A model generated the notes under the pieces. The model was not told the DNA's origin, searched no databases, and worked only from the letters and a program-made list of their open reading frames with translations. The translations under genes were made by a program, and so were the position numbers. From Phialocephala subalpina (Eukaryota > Ascomycota > Leotiomycetes > Helotiales > Mollisiaceae): a stretch of DNA of 64,000 nucleotides. The stretch lies in assembly GCA_900073065.1 (NCBI GenBank), contig FJOG01000001.1, positions 336,384 to 400,383 of the forward strand, written 5' to 3'. Positions 10,357-23,800 of the stretch are shown here, one piece after another; the first letter of the stretch is position 1, and every line of letters starts with the position of its first letter.

Positions 10357-13300
10357 ATGATGGAGTCCATGTCCACACAAGAGCGGCAGCTCTGCGAATT
10401 CCTCAAGACCCTACCCCGCGTCCACAAGAACCGATATACCCAAAGTGCTGAGAACGCACTTCTCCAGAACCTGTTCTGGTCATTAGCTTGCGGACGGCCA
10501 GATTACCTCCGGCTCTTCTTCCCAGATAATACGAGACCTGTTCCGACAGCAACATGGAAGCTGAGAAAGGCGCAAGGCGGAGCAGATGGCGATGAGTTCA
10601 CAGAGGCGGCTAGAGGCAAGGCTTGCGGCCACATCTTCAAGGCGGGCGAAGCTACATACAGATGCAAGACTTGTAGTCAGGATGATACCTGCGTGCTCTG
10701 CAGCCGTTGTTACGACTCCTCGGACCATACGGGGCATATGGTGTATGTCAGCGTCTCTCTGGGCAACAGTGGATGCTGTGATTGTGGTGACCCAGAGGCA
10801 TGGCGACTACCAGTTCACTGCTCTATTCATACCCCACATGAAGATGGAGCTGAATGCAAGGGAAAGGGAAAGGCTCCGGCGCTGCCGAACGACCTTGTGG
10901 AAGCTATTCGAATGACGATAGGCCGAGTTTTCGATTACATATGTGATGTTATATCGTGCTCCCCGGAGCAGCTCCGATTGCCAAAGTCGAGACAGAGCAT
11001 CCTAGAGGACGAGGAAAAGTCACGGTTGACTTCACAGTTTTACGATGGAGACATTGCAGAGGATCCTTGCGAATTTGCCTTGATGCTGTGGAACGACGAG
11101 AAGCACACTGTCAATGAGGTTCGGGACCAAGTGGCAAGAGCCTGCAAGGTGACAACTAAGGAAGGTCTATTACGAGCTCATGAGACTGATGATATTGGTC
11201 GGAGTATTGTGAAGTACAGTTTCGATGTCAATGAGCTACTTTCTGTGTCTGAGGTCATTGAGCAGATTAAAGTCACTGTTACTATTCGCTCTGCACGAGA
11301 TACATTTCGAGAGCAGATGTGCGGAACAGTCATTGAGTGGTTGAGTGATATTGCTGGTTGCAGCGTTGGCTCAGATCACAATATCCTGCGACAGGTCGTT
11401 TGCGAAGAGATGCTGAAACCATGGAGCTTGGGAAGTGAAGGGACAAACCGAGACGTGGGAATGAAGGGTATTGATGATCACGAAATTGAGGAGCGTGTTG
11501 ACTTCCGTCAAGCAATGCTTAACCAACAAGCAAGAATTATCAGGGCTGCAGCAACTGCTGCTGCAAACGGAGATTCCGACTCGGATGATAGTGATGACGG
11601 GGCTTCGAACCCAGAAGATCCAGACGATGACGATGATGCCGTATTCGAGATTGAAGGGGGTGTTGTCGACCTCGATGATGCCGACGAGTCTGAGTTTGGA
11701 GACGGTGGGCCAACTTTGATGGAATATGTCGTTCAAGTTCCCGTAGAACCAATGACCGGTACTCAACGAACCGATGCAGATGGCGATGTAGACATGGACC
11801 AGAATGACCGAGAGAACTCACCTATGGAAGTTTCTGAAGCCACCATGGCTGGGTATCCTCCGCCACCGCCTCCTCCTCCAGCACCGATGAGACCTCTTCG
11901 AGAGCCTATTCGGGACCGTGATCTCACCCCATCGGACTCTGACACTGCTGAGATGCAACCCTTGATCGCACCACCTATCTATGCCAAGGCTGGATTAGAC
12001 ATTCCAAAGACCCCACGGGGTGCTGTCAAAACACTGGATGCTCCGAGACCTCCTAAATATTGGCTTGAGACTCCTCCCGGATTTAGAGATACGGAACCTG
12101 TCGCTGTCCACGAGAATCTCTTCAAGCGTTTGAGATTGGACTGGATGATATTGTTCGATTTGCGAATGTGGAAGAAAGTTCGTATCGACCTTCGAGATCT
12201 GTACATCTCGACGGTGGTCACCATTCCCGAGTTCAAGCGCATCCTGGGACTTAGATTTGCAGGCCTTTACACCACACTTGCACAGCTTTACCTGATTGCT
12301 GATCGGGAGCCTGATCATTCAATCATCAACATCTCTTTACAAATGTTGACCACACCAACTATCACAAATGAGATCGTCGAAAGAGGCAACTTTCTTACCA
12401 ATCTAATGGCCATCCTGTACACCTTCCTTACGACTAGACAAGTTGGGCACCCTCATGAGATCAACCCGAATGCCACCTTGGCGTTTGACTCTGGCTCCGT
12501 CACTAATCGGAGGATGTATCATTTCTTCATGGACTTGAGATACCTCTTCAGCTCAGAACACGTCCAAGAGAAGCTTCGTGTCGATGATAGGTACATGTTG
12601 CAGTTCCTAGACCTGGTCAAGCTTCACCAAGGAATATGTCCAAATGTGAGAGCTGTTGGGGAGCACGTCGAATATGAGACGGATGCCTGGATCAGTGCTT
12701 CTCTGATCACTCGCGAAATCAATCGGCTATGCCGACAGTTCTCGGAGTCATTCAAATGGAGCCCTGGTGAAGATCATTCATACATCGCCAAGGCCATCAG
12801 ATTGGCTGCAAAGACTGTCATCCTCAATTCTCTGGGGACGGAGAGGAAACGTTTCGTACAGGCCGAGATCAAGGATGAGATTAAGTTCAAGAGAGTCGGT
12901 GATTATGAGTTCGATACGACAGAGCAATCAGGCAAATTCCAGCAACACCATGTCGTCAAGTTCGTCGTGGAGTCCCAACCAATCAGTTTTCACCACGCTT
13001 TGCATTACACCTTGTCATGGCTTATTGAGTGCGGCAAAAATATGTCACGAGAGCAGCTCCAGCAACTATTGAGCTTTACAACCGCTGATCTACTTCAAAA
13101 GCCGAAAGCCATGGGACAAAGAACGATGCCGATCCAAGAATACTCACCAGAAGACCACCTTATGGCTGCGTTCGACTACCCCTTACGTGTTTGCGCTTGG
13201 TTAGCTCAGATGAAGGCTGGCATGTGGGTACGAAATGGTATGAGTCTTCGTCATCAAATGGGTACATATCGTGGGGTCAGTCAACGAGATGTCTCTCATC

Positions 13301-16300
13301 ACCGAGATATTTTCCTTCTTCAAACTGCCATGGTCGTCTGTCCTCCAGCCCGGGTTTTAGTATCCATCATCGACCGCTTCGGTCTCGACCACTGGATGAA
13401 GGGTATATATGAGCAGAAGTCGGATAGCTTGGAGGATGGCCAAATTCTGGATGTTGTCGAAGATATGATTCATCTTCTGATTGTGCTGATTAGCGACCGA
13501 ACGTCCTTGGTGGCAAGCGACGACGAGCCTAGTCCGCACGTACTTGCCATGCGTAGGGATATCACGCATGTTCTCTGCTTCAAGCCATTGTCATTTTCTG
13601 AAATCTGCGGCAAGCTGCCAGATAAGTTCCAGGACCAGGAAGAGTGTCAGGATATCCTTGATGAAATGACAACATTCAAGGCTCCAGAAGGACTGTCTGA
13701 TGTGGGTACTTTCGAGCTGAAAGAGCAATTCCTGGAGGACATCGATCCGTATATCGCACATTACAACAAGAACCAACGCGAAGAGTCCGAAAATGCATAC
13801 AAGACCTGGATGGCGAAGAAGACTGGGCGGAGCGCTGCAGACATTGTATTTGAGCCAAAACTCAAGCCAATTGAGTATGGCGCATTTGCAGATCTTGCTG
13901 CCTTCACTAGGACGGGAATCTTCGGGCAAATTATTTACTATGCCTTGATGTACAGCGTTCAGGCCCAGACTGTGGCACCAACCGTCCCTGTTACCAGAGT
14001 AGAGGCGTTCTTGCAAGTTGTCCTTCACCTGGTCCTCATCGCGATTGCCGAAGACAAAACCGACGAAGACGAAATGTCAGAAGAATCTCTACAATCTTTT
14101 GTCTACATCGCTCTCAACGCTCCTGCTCGTACCAACTTCCTCAAGCAGTCGCCGCCTTCAAAGACAATCGCAGCCCTTCTGGAAATGCTGTCTCGAAAGG
14201 AGGAGTTCAAGGCTTGCCATACCAAGATCGCTTTGGTTTTGAAGCGGATGAAGCAAAAGCAGCCTCGAAATTTCGACAATTCGTTTGCTCGGTTGGGTGT
14301 CCCTGTTGACAGAATATCAACTGCATCCCCTGCAAACAACAACGTCCTCGAGGATCGTGAGAAGAAGAAGCAGGCAGCATTAGAAAGACAGGCCAAAGTC
14401 ATGGCTCAATTCCAGCAACAACAAAAGAACTTCATCGATAATCAAGGCGATATCGATTGGGGCGAAGATGACATCAGCGATGACAATTTTGAAACAGACG
14501 GAGAGGATCAGAAGACATACTACCAATATCCTTCAGGCACATGCATCCTCTGTCAAGAAGAAACCAAGGACGGGCGACTGCACGGAACCTTTGCATTGAT
14601 GACAAAAAGTGCGATCTTGCGACAGACAGATTTTAAAGACGCAGATTTCATTCGCGAAGTTGCAAACACTCCATCAAGTCTCGATCGTTCCGCCGAGAGT
14701 ATTCGACCTTGTGGAGTTGCTGGTGAAAATAGAGAGCAGGTCCATAAGGTGACAGCCAGTGGTGTCGAGATTGTCTCAGAGCGACAGTTCATTGGAAAGG
14801 GCTTCCCGTCGAGTTCATGTCGCAGTGGGCCTGTGTCTGTTGGCTGTGGACATATCATGCATTACAAGTGCTTCGAAGTCTACTACGAAGCCTCCCATCG
14901 CCGACATCAACACCAAATAGCTCGACATCATCCGGAACGCCTCGAGATGAAGGAATTTGTCTGCCCGTTGTGCAAAGCATTGGGTAATGCTTTCCTACCT
15001 ATCATCTGGACTCCAAAGGAGGAGCTACCGATCAGTCGTCTGCAGCCAAGATCAAGCTTCAATGATTGGATTCTGTCTGTCTCTGGTCAGAACCAGATTT
15101 CTAGACCTGAAGAAATTCCTCCTATCAGTGGCGAAAGAGCAAAGACATTCTTCATGCATCAAAACAATGCAGTGATGCTCAATTCTTTGAATGCGAGAAC
15201 ACCCGAGTTATTGTCCGATGCTTGGAACCCGGTGGTGCCCGTGACAACACCAACGCCATTACCCTTCCCAATTGATCCGCGACTCACTCCCGCTGCCCCT
15301 CACATCTGGGCAAACGGACCTAGCGATGCCGGCCCATCAAGTGTGAGCACACCTACACAGAGCAGCTCCATCACGACGGAGCTGGTGGAGATCTATCGTC
15401 GACTGAGGGATACAATGGAAATGAACAGACTTCCAACTCGGCATCAGAACCTAAGGATACAAGAAGGCCCAGCTGATGATTTGTTCGCACATGATACCCT
15501 TGCCCAGAGTCTTGGTTTCTCTATTTCTGCTGTAGAAATACAGCAACGTGGCGTCGCCTCCCCAAGTGTGATGACTTTCCTAGAAGGCGTACCCCAGCAA
15601 GCTCTTACGCATCTGAGAGTACTTGCTGAGACAGCATCCTCGTATATTTCTGTTGGAGGCGTCAGAAATGGCGGTCGTCTTGCTCAAGCGTTCGCGACCG
15701 ACTACGAGGACCAATATCAGCAGCTCTTCCTCCGGTCAAGTTCCGGGCAGTCCTTGATACCCGAATCGGTTTATTGGGATCCAAAGGCTGAGTGCCTACT
15801 GGAAAAGGATATTTTCGTGTTTCTCACAGAAGCGTCTCTGTGTTTAGTTGCGATTGATGAAATTGACATCATGCACCTCGTACGACTTTGTTATCTCGCA
15901 GAGCTTATCAAAGTCGTGATGAAGATGAGCCGTAACAAGGGCAAGTCAAGCTACCTTTCATGGATCAACTATGATTTCGGGCCACAAACTCCCGACGGCC
16001 TAGATGCCTTCAAATACTTCTGCTGTCAGGTTCGCTCTTGGGATCTCGTGGATGGCAATCATCGAAAAGAGAGCCCAAGCTCCGTGATGGAGCAACCTTG
16101 TTTTGATGGAGCAGAATCTTGCCGCTCTTTCGCCAAGAAATATGCTTTGGTCTTCCTCCGAAAAGTTGCTCTCCTTCTCCATGTCCGATATGGAGTTTCA
16201 TTCCAGAATCACATCTCTTCGGATCCTAACGCCGATGAACTGGATCGTCTTACCGAAGCCCTACGTCTACCAACATTCGATGAGATGTGTGCCTCGCTCT

Positions 16301-16964
16301 ATGGCAACACTGGTAATCCATTGAACCAACTCGCCCGTGCCTGGGTCCTCCGTTCTATGATGCCTTCGAGCTCGCAGACTACAGACACTCCCTCGAAGCT
16401 CTCCCTTAGCCACCCAGCAATCTTTGAGCTCATCGGATTGCCAAAGAATTACGACACACTGATGGAAGAGACAATGAAGCGACGCTGCCCAACTACCGGC
16501 AAGGATGTATCAGATCCGATGCTTTGCTTGTTTTGTGGAGTCATCACTTGTGGCCAAAGTATCTGCTGTCTGAAGGATGGTCCGCGATCTGCTACTGGTA
16601 GAGTCCAACAAATTGGCGGTGCCCAACAGCATATGCTCAAGTAAGCCGTCTCGTGTACTCCTCCCCTCGCCTGACATGCTTACTAACACTATCCAGGTGC
16701 CAACAAAATATTGGTCTCTTCGTCAACATCCGAAAATGCACGGTATTCTACCTGTATCACACCTCTGGATCATGGATGGTCGCTCCGTATATCGACAAGT
16801 ACGGCGAGGTTGATCCTGGATTGAGACACTCGAGACAACTGTTCCTGAATCAAAAGCGATACGATGCCTTGCTGAGAACTGTCTGGCTGGGACATGGCGT
16901 ACCAAGTGTCATCTCAAGAAAGCTGGAGATGGACATCAATAATGGAGGATGGGAGACGATCTAG
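10357..16964 (+). CDS. UBR1: E3 ubiquitin ligase UBR1, N-degron recognin
   Basis: Two exons, 10357-16640 and 16697-16964, give 2183 aa, a normal size for fungal UBR1. The UBR-box zinc finger spans about residues 88-160 (CGHIFKAGEATYRCKTC, CVLCSRCYD, CCDCGDPEAW), which binds basic N-terminal residues. An acidic stretch (about 408-435) and a Pro run (about 505) follow. The RING-H2 region lies at about 1395-1540 (CILCQEE, CGHIMHYKCF, FVCPLCKALG). The C-terminal UBR autoinhibitory zinc domain (CLFCGVITCGQSICC) is interrupted by the only intron, and its last part (NIRKCTVFYLYHTSGSW to HGVPSVISRKLE) is in exon 2. It ubiquitinates N-degron proteins together with a Rad6-type E2. It ends GGWETI. Confidence 0.97.
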
Positions 16965-17882
16965 ATTTATCACACTAGATCGTTCGTGGTCACAAGGCCG
17001 AAGAAACGAGGCGAGGGTGAAGGGTTGTAGATGGTGGTCAAGCCTCGAAGGTCTGTCTTTATAGGCGTTTTAAAAGAGGGCGACTGATGACTTGGGAGGA
17101 TATCATATCGGTGTTTTCTGAGTATGACCATGTCTGCATGCGCTGGTCTGGTATCGTATGGCGTAGTAGATAGATTTCATGTTATGCCTGGTACTTGTGA
17201 ATGGATGGTCGTATTGTAGACTCTGTTTGTTAATTGCCATTGCTGGTGATCCGGTCTGCTTTTTCCTTGATGAAGCAAGGCTCTCTGCTATTAACTCTAT
17301 CCACCTTGAGGCTGAAGTATCCTAGGAACCCAATCTGTGCTACACCAGTTTCGATCTGAAGATAATGGGCTTGTCTTCATAGGATATACTTGACGAGCAT
17401 CCGGTGACGTCAGGTTGGGGCTAATCTCTTGTTTCTTTTTGATACGACTTTTTACGGTGCGTGGGCTGGTGGTGCTTGGGGAAGTAGTTTATGTTCTTAG
17501 CGAGCGGATACTTGTGAGGATCATGTTGGTGGGAATCCTAGTGATCTCGCCGATGCGTATTGATTGATTGATTTGATTAAGATATATGCTTGATATGGGG
17601 TTTCTATGGAAGGATGCGCAGCCATGGTGAGGACTTCCATTTCATAGAATCGGATAAACTCTAGTTCAAGCAGTGTATGTCGGATTGTGATCAGACTGGT
17701 CTGGTTATTCTACCAGAGTATAATTACCCTGTGAATCACGATTCACTTTCTCCTCATTCGATTCAACGTCTCGACTCTCGATTATCATGTCGCTGGTATG
17801 AATTGAAGTGTAAATAGGTAGTTGAGTCTTGCTGTTCTACTCAGAGATTGACTTCATCGACTGGCGACTATAAATATTTTCC
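16965..17882. other. intergenic region after UBR1
   Basis: About 0.9 kb with no supported frame; the first part is presumably UBR1 3' UTR. A CTATAAATA box lies near 17868-17876, just upstream of the doubtful frame at 17883. Confidence 0.4.
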
Positions 17883-18359
17883 TTGCATCTTCAACTTTCT
17901 AAGTCTACACATCCATCCTTCTCACAAGATACCAAGAACACAGTACTTGGCGCGCATCGACATCTACTCACACAAACACAAAACCCGAACAACGGACAGA
18001 ACGACTTATTGACTCGACTTCAACAAGGCAGATACTTTCCACCGGCAAGGCATCAACACGGTGGAAACAACCGATGGACGCCCCTTGAGCAAGTGCCTTT
18101 CCTCGTCAGGGAACAAGGTGGACCATACACTCAGTGGTCGGGTCGAATGCAGCAATTAGTAAATGAGGCGAGGGCAAGAGGCGGGCTAGATACTGATGAT
18201 CTACCTTATCGTAACTATACACAACAGACTATGTTTAACCACAACTGATACTATGAGGAGCACCTTGCTAGAATCGATCGGCTACATAGTCCTTGGGAGA
18301 TGGAAGCTACGGGGTTAGGACCTAGCGATGTAATCTTAAGACCCAACTTCACTTTCTAA
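17883..18359 (+). pseudogene. possible decayed small gene of unknown function
   Basis: An open frame from 17883 has protein-like composition (WTPLEQVPFLVREQGGPYTQ, LVNEARARGGLDTDDLPYR) but no ATG near its beginning. It stops at a TGA at 18246. The same frame then stays open for 36 codons (YYEEHLARIDRLHSPWEMEA, GPSDVILRPNFTF) to a TAA at 18357. This looks like one reading frame broken by a single stop and lacking its start. I do not recognise the family. It could also be chance. Confidence 0.25.
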
Positions 18360-18540
18360 GGTCGTTTGAGAGGATAGATAGCGGAGAAAAGGTGATGTTG
18401 AGCATGGCTTTATGCCATATCGTTGAATACAACGAAACCAGTGAGATCATCAATAGAATCCATGTCGCCTCGAGAGACTGCCCGTACTCACATGGGTCTC
18501 CTATTCCACGGGAGCAGTGACTCATTCTAAGTAGTACCAC

Positions 18541-18738
18541 TTATGCATTAAGCACAATATCTGTATTATTTGAATGTTCTAAAGTCAACGGTGCATTAAC
18601 GAAGTGAAAATGCCATGCTAAAACGAGAACAGTTGCGCAAATCCCCGAAACCATCGCACCCCAAGTTATCAGCGAAAGCTTAACGAATTTTCCTCCCATA
18701 TAGCTCAAGTATCCGCATGTCTCTCTGCTCTCCATCAT
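18541..18738 (-). CDS. doubtful 65-aa membrane peptide
   Basis: A short frame with one strong hydrophobic segment (LITWGAMVSGICATVLVLAW) that would form a single membrane helix. No homologous family is recognised and no splice partner is evident. It lies between the doubtful frame at 17883 and the GrpB gene. Reported only because of the clear transmembrane-like segment; it may be chance. Confidence 0.2.
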   Translation of the reverse strand: MMESRETCGYLSYMGGKFVKLSLITWGAMVSGICATVLVLAWHFHFVNAPLTLEHSNNTDIVLNA

Positions 18739-18818
18739 CGTCCTTTCAGGCTGTAGCCCTCCATCCTTTCAAAGTATGAATTACGTGTACCCCTATTCGC
18801 CTCGCTTGTTTCGCCCCC

Positions 18819-19578
18819 TCAACGGCCATAGAAACCTCCCCTGCCCTTGCAGACTATGTTCAGCTCCTTATCTGTCCACCCAGCCTTCTTCAAAATCTTC
18901 GCCACGACTTCATTTTTGCCGACGTTGTAAGCCAATCGGTCGTCGTCGGTTGCTCTCAGCTGGTGGTCATCGACCAGTTCTTTCTTCCTGTCACCATACT
19001 CCTTTCTAAGCGAAGCTTTAAGTCAGCACATCCTAGTTCTCTGGGGGAAAGCACAAAGAATCCAGGGAAGGATATGAAAGGGAGACTTACTTGAGCTCAG
19101 CATCCTCCATCAAGATGCGCTTCAGATCTCGGTGATTTCTGAGACTGAGACTTCCCTCAATACAAACGTAGGTGTTCCTTCTCCGCTCATAAATTCTCAC
19201 CAATTTCTTCACTCCGTCCGCGCCAATGACTTCATCGTCCCAGGAGCCCATTGGCTCCCCATCAGTTTTGTCGGAATTTGGCTGAAAGAACGAGTGACGT
19301 CCTGGCATACCACACTCTCCGATGTATGTGTACCCGCCCTCTCTCATCTTGTCAAGAATTGGGACAAAATCATCTTTGTTGATGACGATGTCAATATCGA
19401 GAATTGGCTTGGAGACGAGATCAGGGATAGAGGTTGAGCCGACATGTTCGATCGAGATGATGGGAAGACCTTGAAGAAGGTTTTCAAGGGAGGTTTTGGC
19501 AATGAGGAACTCGCCTGCCCAGGCGGGGTTGTGCTCCTCCAACTCAATGAGAGGTGCGGTGTACCAATCTCTATACAT
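18819..19578 (-). CDS. GrpB/UPF0157-family nucleotidyltransferase-like protein
   Basis: Two exons, 19578-19091 and 19005-18819, encode 224 aa; the intron is GTAAGT...TTAG with in-phase join. The start is the ATG at 19578 (MYRDWYTAPLIEL); frames open upstream of it only with a TTG. The protein shows the family pattern HNPAWAGEFLIAK, ISIEHVGSTSIPDLVSKPIL and DIDIVI, a nucleotidyltransferase-fold core (GS motif followed by a DxD), then the aromatic/arginine-rich RIYERRRNTYVCIEGSLSL and RNHRDLKRIL. The second exon adds KKEYGDRKKELVDDHQLRAT, which matches the usual GrpB ending, plus an extra tail that runs to KGRGGFYGR. Biochemical role is not established for most members; enzymatic activity here is only inferred from the fold. 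Confidence 0.83.
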
Positions 19579-20692
19579 GTTTGTAGAATTTGGTGGCAAA
19601 AGTGAGAGTGAGGAGTGAAATTACTGGAAGTGAAGTTTCGTTGTGAGGAATGAGTTGGAATTCCGAAGGTGAGGCGAGTGGGACGTGTGAAGTGAAAAAT
19701 GTGTGGTTGCCTACGCTGTGGGGTCCTGGATACAGATTCTTTCTGGGGACTGGTTGCCGAGCGGAGTCTGTATCGACAGTTCGAGATGAATGGAAATCGT
19801 TGTTTCTTAGGTCTAGGAGTAAGTCTCGAGAATAGATGCTGTGAGGGTGATCGGACGGGAAAGAACGGTCAAGAAGCTGTCGAGACTGGAAGGAGTGGGA
19901 ATAGTCGAGGGGGCGGGTGATGTGAATGAAGGAAGTGAAGGTCAAAAATAAGAGATTGTTCAAGAACCGAGTCGCCCGGAAGTGAATGCTCTCGAGAAGA
20001 TGCGAAGGCTGCAGGTGAGAGTGTTTCGAAATATGCGGTTAGCCGACCAATGAACGTTGCGATGAATTGTGTGGCTTGCAGAAAAGTAAGGAATTGACAC
20101 GATGTTTCGAAGTTAACAATTGCGGAAGCCTGCGTCAAGGAGACTCTCGAACGGAAGCCTGCACGAAGAGCTCGTGCGAGGGTTTGAAGAGTCGCAAGCA
20201 AGAAGTGAGTAGAGTTACCTCGCTTTGAGTTGGACGAAGAGAAGATTGGAGATGAAAGTGGTTAGGGATAGAAAGAACGAGATCCAGAAGAAAAGCTAGA
20301 AGTGACGGATAGAGAAGGACCTCGCTTGAGTCGCTTCTTGGGTCAAGCATACCTTCCCAAAGCAACTGCAATGAGCTGTCCGATGAATGTGGACACTTGC
20401 ACTGAGCAACTCCTACCTGTAATAGACAAGCTCGGGGAATTCCATGGGTGAGAGAACTAAATAGTCTGGGACATTTTCGCTGCCAAAAGGTACCCAGATA
20501 GACCTGTAAACATAGCAAGTAGTTTACACCTGGCCCGATTCAATGCGTGTGCGAAGACCGAGCGTGGCAACTAAACCTCGGAAATCGTGAAGCTCTGCTC
20601 GTTTTCTTCCAGATTACCAACAGTTGTACACGAACGATAATATTTGACGAGGATATCAAAAATGGAATTAACAGCGCGCTGAAACATAAACT
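19579..20692. other. intergenic region, about 1.1 kb
   Basis: Upstream of the GrpB gene and downstream of BUB1. Two overlapping minus-strand frames (19869-20201, 20135-20518) lack domains and splice logic and are not called. Confidence 0.4.
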
Positions 20693-20801
20693 CTACCGAT
20701 GACAGCAAATCCCATACTCCTCCACAAGCAATCCCAACGCCATCCATGCAGTCATTATATACCGATCCAGCGCATTGCACCATTTCCCACGGCGGACAAA
20801 T

Positions 20802-23800
20802 TCACTTCCTCCTCCCACCCAACTGCACCTCCAACTTCCTAATCCCCGCCTGCAACCCCACCCCCTCTCACAATTCCCCTCCAACCACGTTTCCATACTC
20901 TCCCGCACCCCACTCATCCCCTTGACAACCGGCATCTTCGTCCCCTCCTCACCCTCAACATGCGCTCCCGGATTAAGCAAAAGATCAAAAGCTTTGGACC
21001 AGATCTCCGTCTGCCAATACCTCTTCAAATTCTCCTTAATTCTCCAACTCTTCTTCGCTGCTGCGCCAATACCCGCTCCTTTATCGGCTACTGTATCGAT
21101 GTATTTGCCAAAGAGCATGGAGTGGATGATTCCTGCTAGACCGTGATAGTCAATTTGGTAGGTCCATGGTCGGAGTTCTCGCATCTCGGCACAGTCTTGT
21201 GGTCCTGTTTTCCAGTCCGCGATGAACTGGACGTCGGGGCGGAAGACTTTCATGTCAATGCCTCTTCCAAAATCAATGAGCGCGACGCCTTTCTTATTCC
21301 AGCCTCCTGTACCATCTCTCCGGTACTTGGCTGTCCAGACGTCAGAGTCGGGGATTTGGTCGAGGCGCACGAGACAGTTGTCTGCTTTGAGGTCACCGTG
21401 GAGTATGCCTTTCGAGTGCAGGGCTTCGATGGTACGGAAGAGTTCGATGGTGAAGAACATTACCATTGTTTCGTCCATGACACCTGGCCCGGCGGCGGTG
21501 GATTCGGCCCGGGAGATGTTGATTACGTCGAGGAGGGTGCCTTGATCTCGAAATTCTTCGATGAGGTAGCATTCATCTTTGTAGAGGTGCATTTCGTAGA
21601 CGTTGATTATGCTTTCTGCTGCTCGAGAGACACCGAGACGACGTTTGGCTTGTCGCATCATGTAGAATTCCCATGCGGATGGAGGATCTTCCATCTTTAA
21701 TGCTTCCAAGTTCTTTCTGCTGTAGGCGTCGAATGAGCCTTTGCCCATCTTAGGCTGTTGATTCTCGTCAAGCTCTTCGTCTTCCTCGGCAGCAATATTT
21801 TCAAGCAAGTAGACTGGAGCGAAGGCGCCGGCGCCAAGTTCACGCTTCAGCATGTAATGTCGGTCGGCACCAGGAAATCTGAGGATGGGTGGCATGGTGA
21901 GGTTGGTCGTAGTTTTGTCGTTAGCGTTCTTGTGCATCTTCGAAGCTGCCTTGGCATATTTCCTGATTTCTACTGAGCGGCCAAGAGCCTCGTTCTTGTG
22001 GTCAAAGAAACCATCGTAAGTCGAGAGAGGAGGGTGGAGACCGTCGATGATCATGTTTCGTGTAAAGTCATCGACTGGATTGCATTGGGCATCTTTGATG
22101 ATTGGACCCTTGTTTGCAATCTCCTTCGCTAGTGGTCCACCGCTTGCCTGTACCTTCGCAGCAATAGCAGCAGTCTTGTTGGTTTTGGAGCTCTTGTTGA
22201 GTTGTGGTTGAGGAATTCTGTCCACAGGTGTAGCCTCATTGATGATCTCCTTGAATGGACTGCTGCCAAGACCATCACTTGGTCGAACAGGTGGCTTCCT
22301 TGAACCGTTTTCTTTGCTTGGAGTTTTGGAGTTGAAGTAGTCCTTGTCTTGCCTCATTGTTGGTAGGCCAAGCGAGGACTCGGTTTTCTCGGCGATTGGT
22401 GTCATGAAGGGAAGACGATTCTGAGATACTTGAACGGGATCTCGATAAGGACGAGTGGGAGGCTCGTAGTCTTCAGGAGGTATCGGCACAAAGGACGTCC
22501 GTGTTGTTGCCGGAAGCTCGGGTGATACTGGCGTGACAAGTTCCTCTTCGTCTGGTTGTCCGGGATTCTCGACCTCTATCGCTTCCAGATCTTCGTCCGT
22601 CTCTGTGAACTTTGAAGCTCGAGTATCTTCGTCATCATCGTCGTCCAGATTCGGAATGTGTTTTCGTGCTGTGAACTCCGACCATTCGCTTACACTTTTT
22701 ACATCCGATGTCTCATCATCACCGGCCTCACTCGTAGTCAATAGTCTTCCAGTTCCAGTGCTCTCTCCTCCACTAGTGTAGTCGCCATCAGTCATATCTC
22801 CATCGTCATCATCGCTTTCCTCTTCTTCCTCCTCTTCTTCCCCCATCTTGATTGGCTGATTGAACAACTCGTAGATATCATCCGTTGCAGCTCGTGTATG
22901 GAGTGTCATTGTCTGTTCCTTGGATGACTTTCGTTTGGTCATCTTGGGCCCCGAAGGAGATGACAGTTTCGCTTTGACTGTACCCTGTAAGTATCAACCA
23001 ATGCCTCATTTTTGTCTTACTTACTGATTTGTGTCTCATTGACCTCCTTGATCTTCATTCTTCTGCCTCTCCCTTCCTTCACAGGTACCTTTTCAACTCC
23101 ATTTTCATCTAGCACTGGATCACGAGCGATTATCAGCTTTTCTTTGACAGCTCTGTTGAGTTCATCTGTGTTTGAAGGGGACTCCTTGGGGATTTCGTCC
23201 AAAAGGAAGGGCTCATCAAGAATTGGCTTCGCAATTTCGGGTTCCCAAACCTTCGAAAGCCAACCTCTAGAGCCAGCCCTCAATTCTTCTAAGCTCAGCT
23301 CTGATCCAATCAGATCAGGAGTAGGGTATATGGCCTCAAGATTGACATGTATACGCTCAGTCCTTCCCTTTTGATTCACGGTCACTTGTTGCTGTGCGGG
23401 ATCTGTAACTTGTGGATATGCGAATTGAGGTAAAGACTGAATTACAAAACGCCGAAACGACAAACATTAGTCCTGTGATCATCAACATTTGCATTGAAGA
23501 GTAGAAGAAAATCAGCTTACCTCATCCTTGAATACCGTCATTTTAGTACTGCTCTTTTTTCCACCAGCCTTCAGCGTTTCCCCAACCCATGGCTTTGGTT
23601 CCATAACATTTTCCTTCTTGCGGTCTGCCAGCGACCCGATACTTTCCCATCCCTTCGTCTCTCCAGATGCGACAGCTGGCGCTGCATTGTCTGCGTCCGA
23701 GAATATCTGGAGCTTCTGACGTCCACTCTTCGTTGTCCTTCCTCCAACTCCAGAGTTGGGTCTCGGAGCCTGGGGATCTCTCGGTGCAGCAGCCGCAAAG

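Noticed and set aside
11330..11945. Several minus-strand frames inside UBR1
   Set aside because: They are shadows of the acidic and proline-rich parts of UBR1.
21143..21700. 185-codon plus-strand frame inside BUB1
   Set aside because: Antisense to the kinase domain; no own domain or splice logic.
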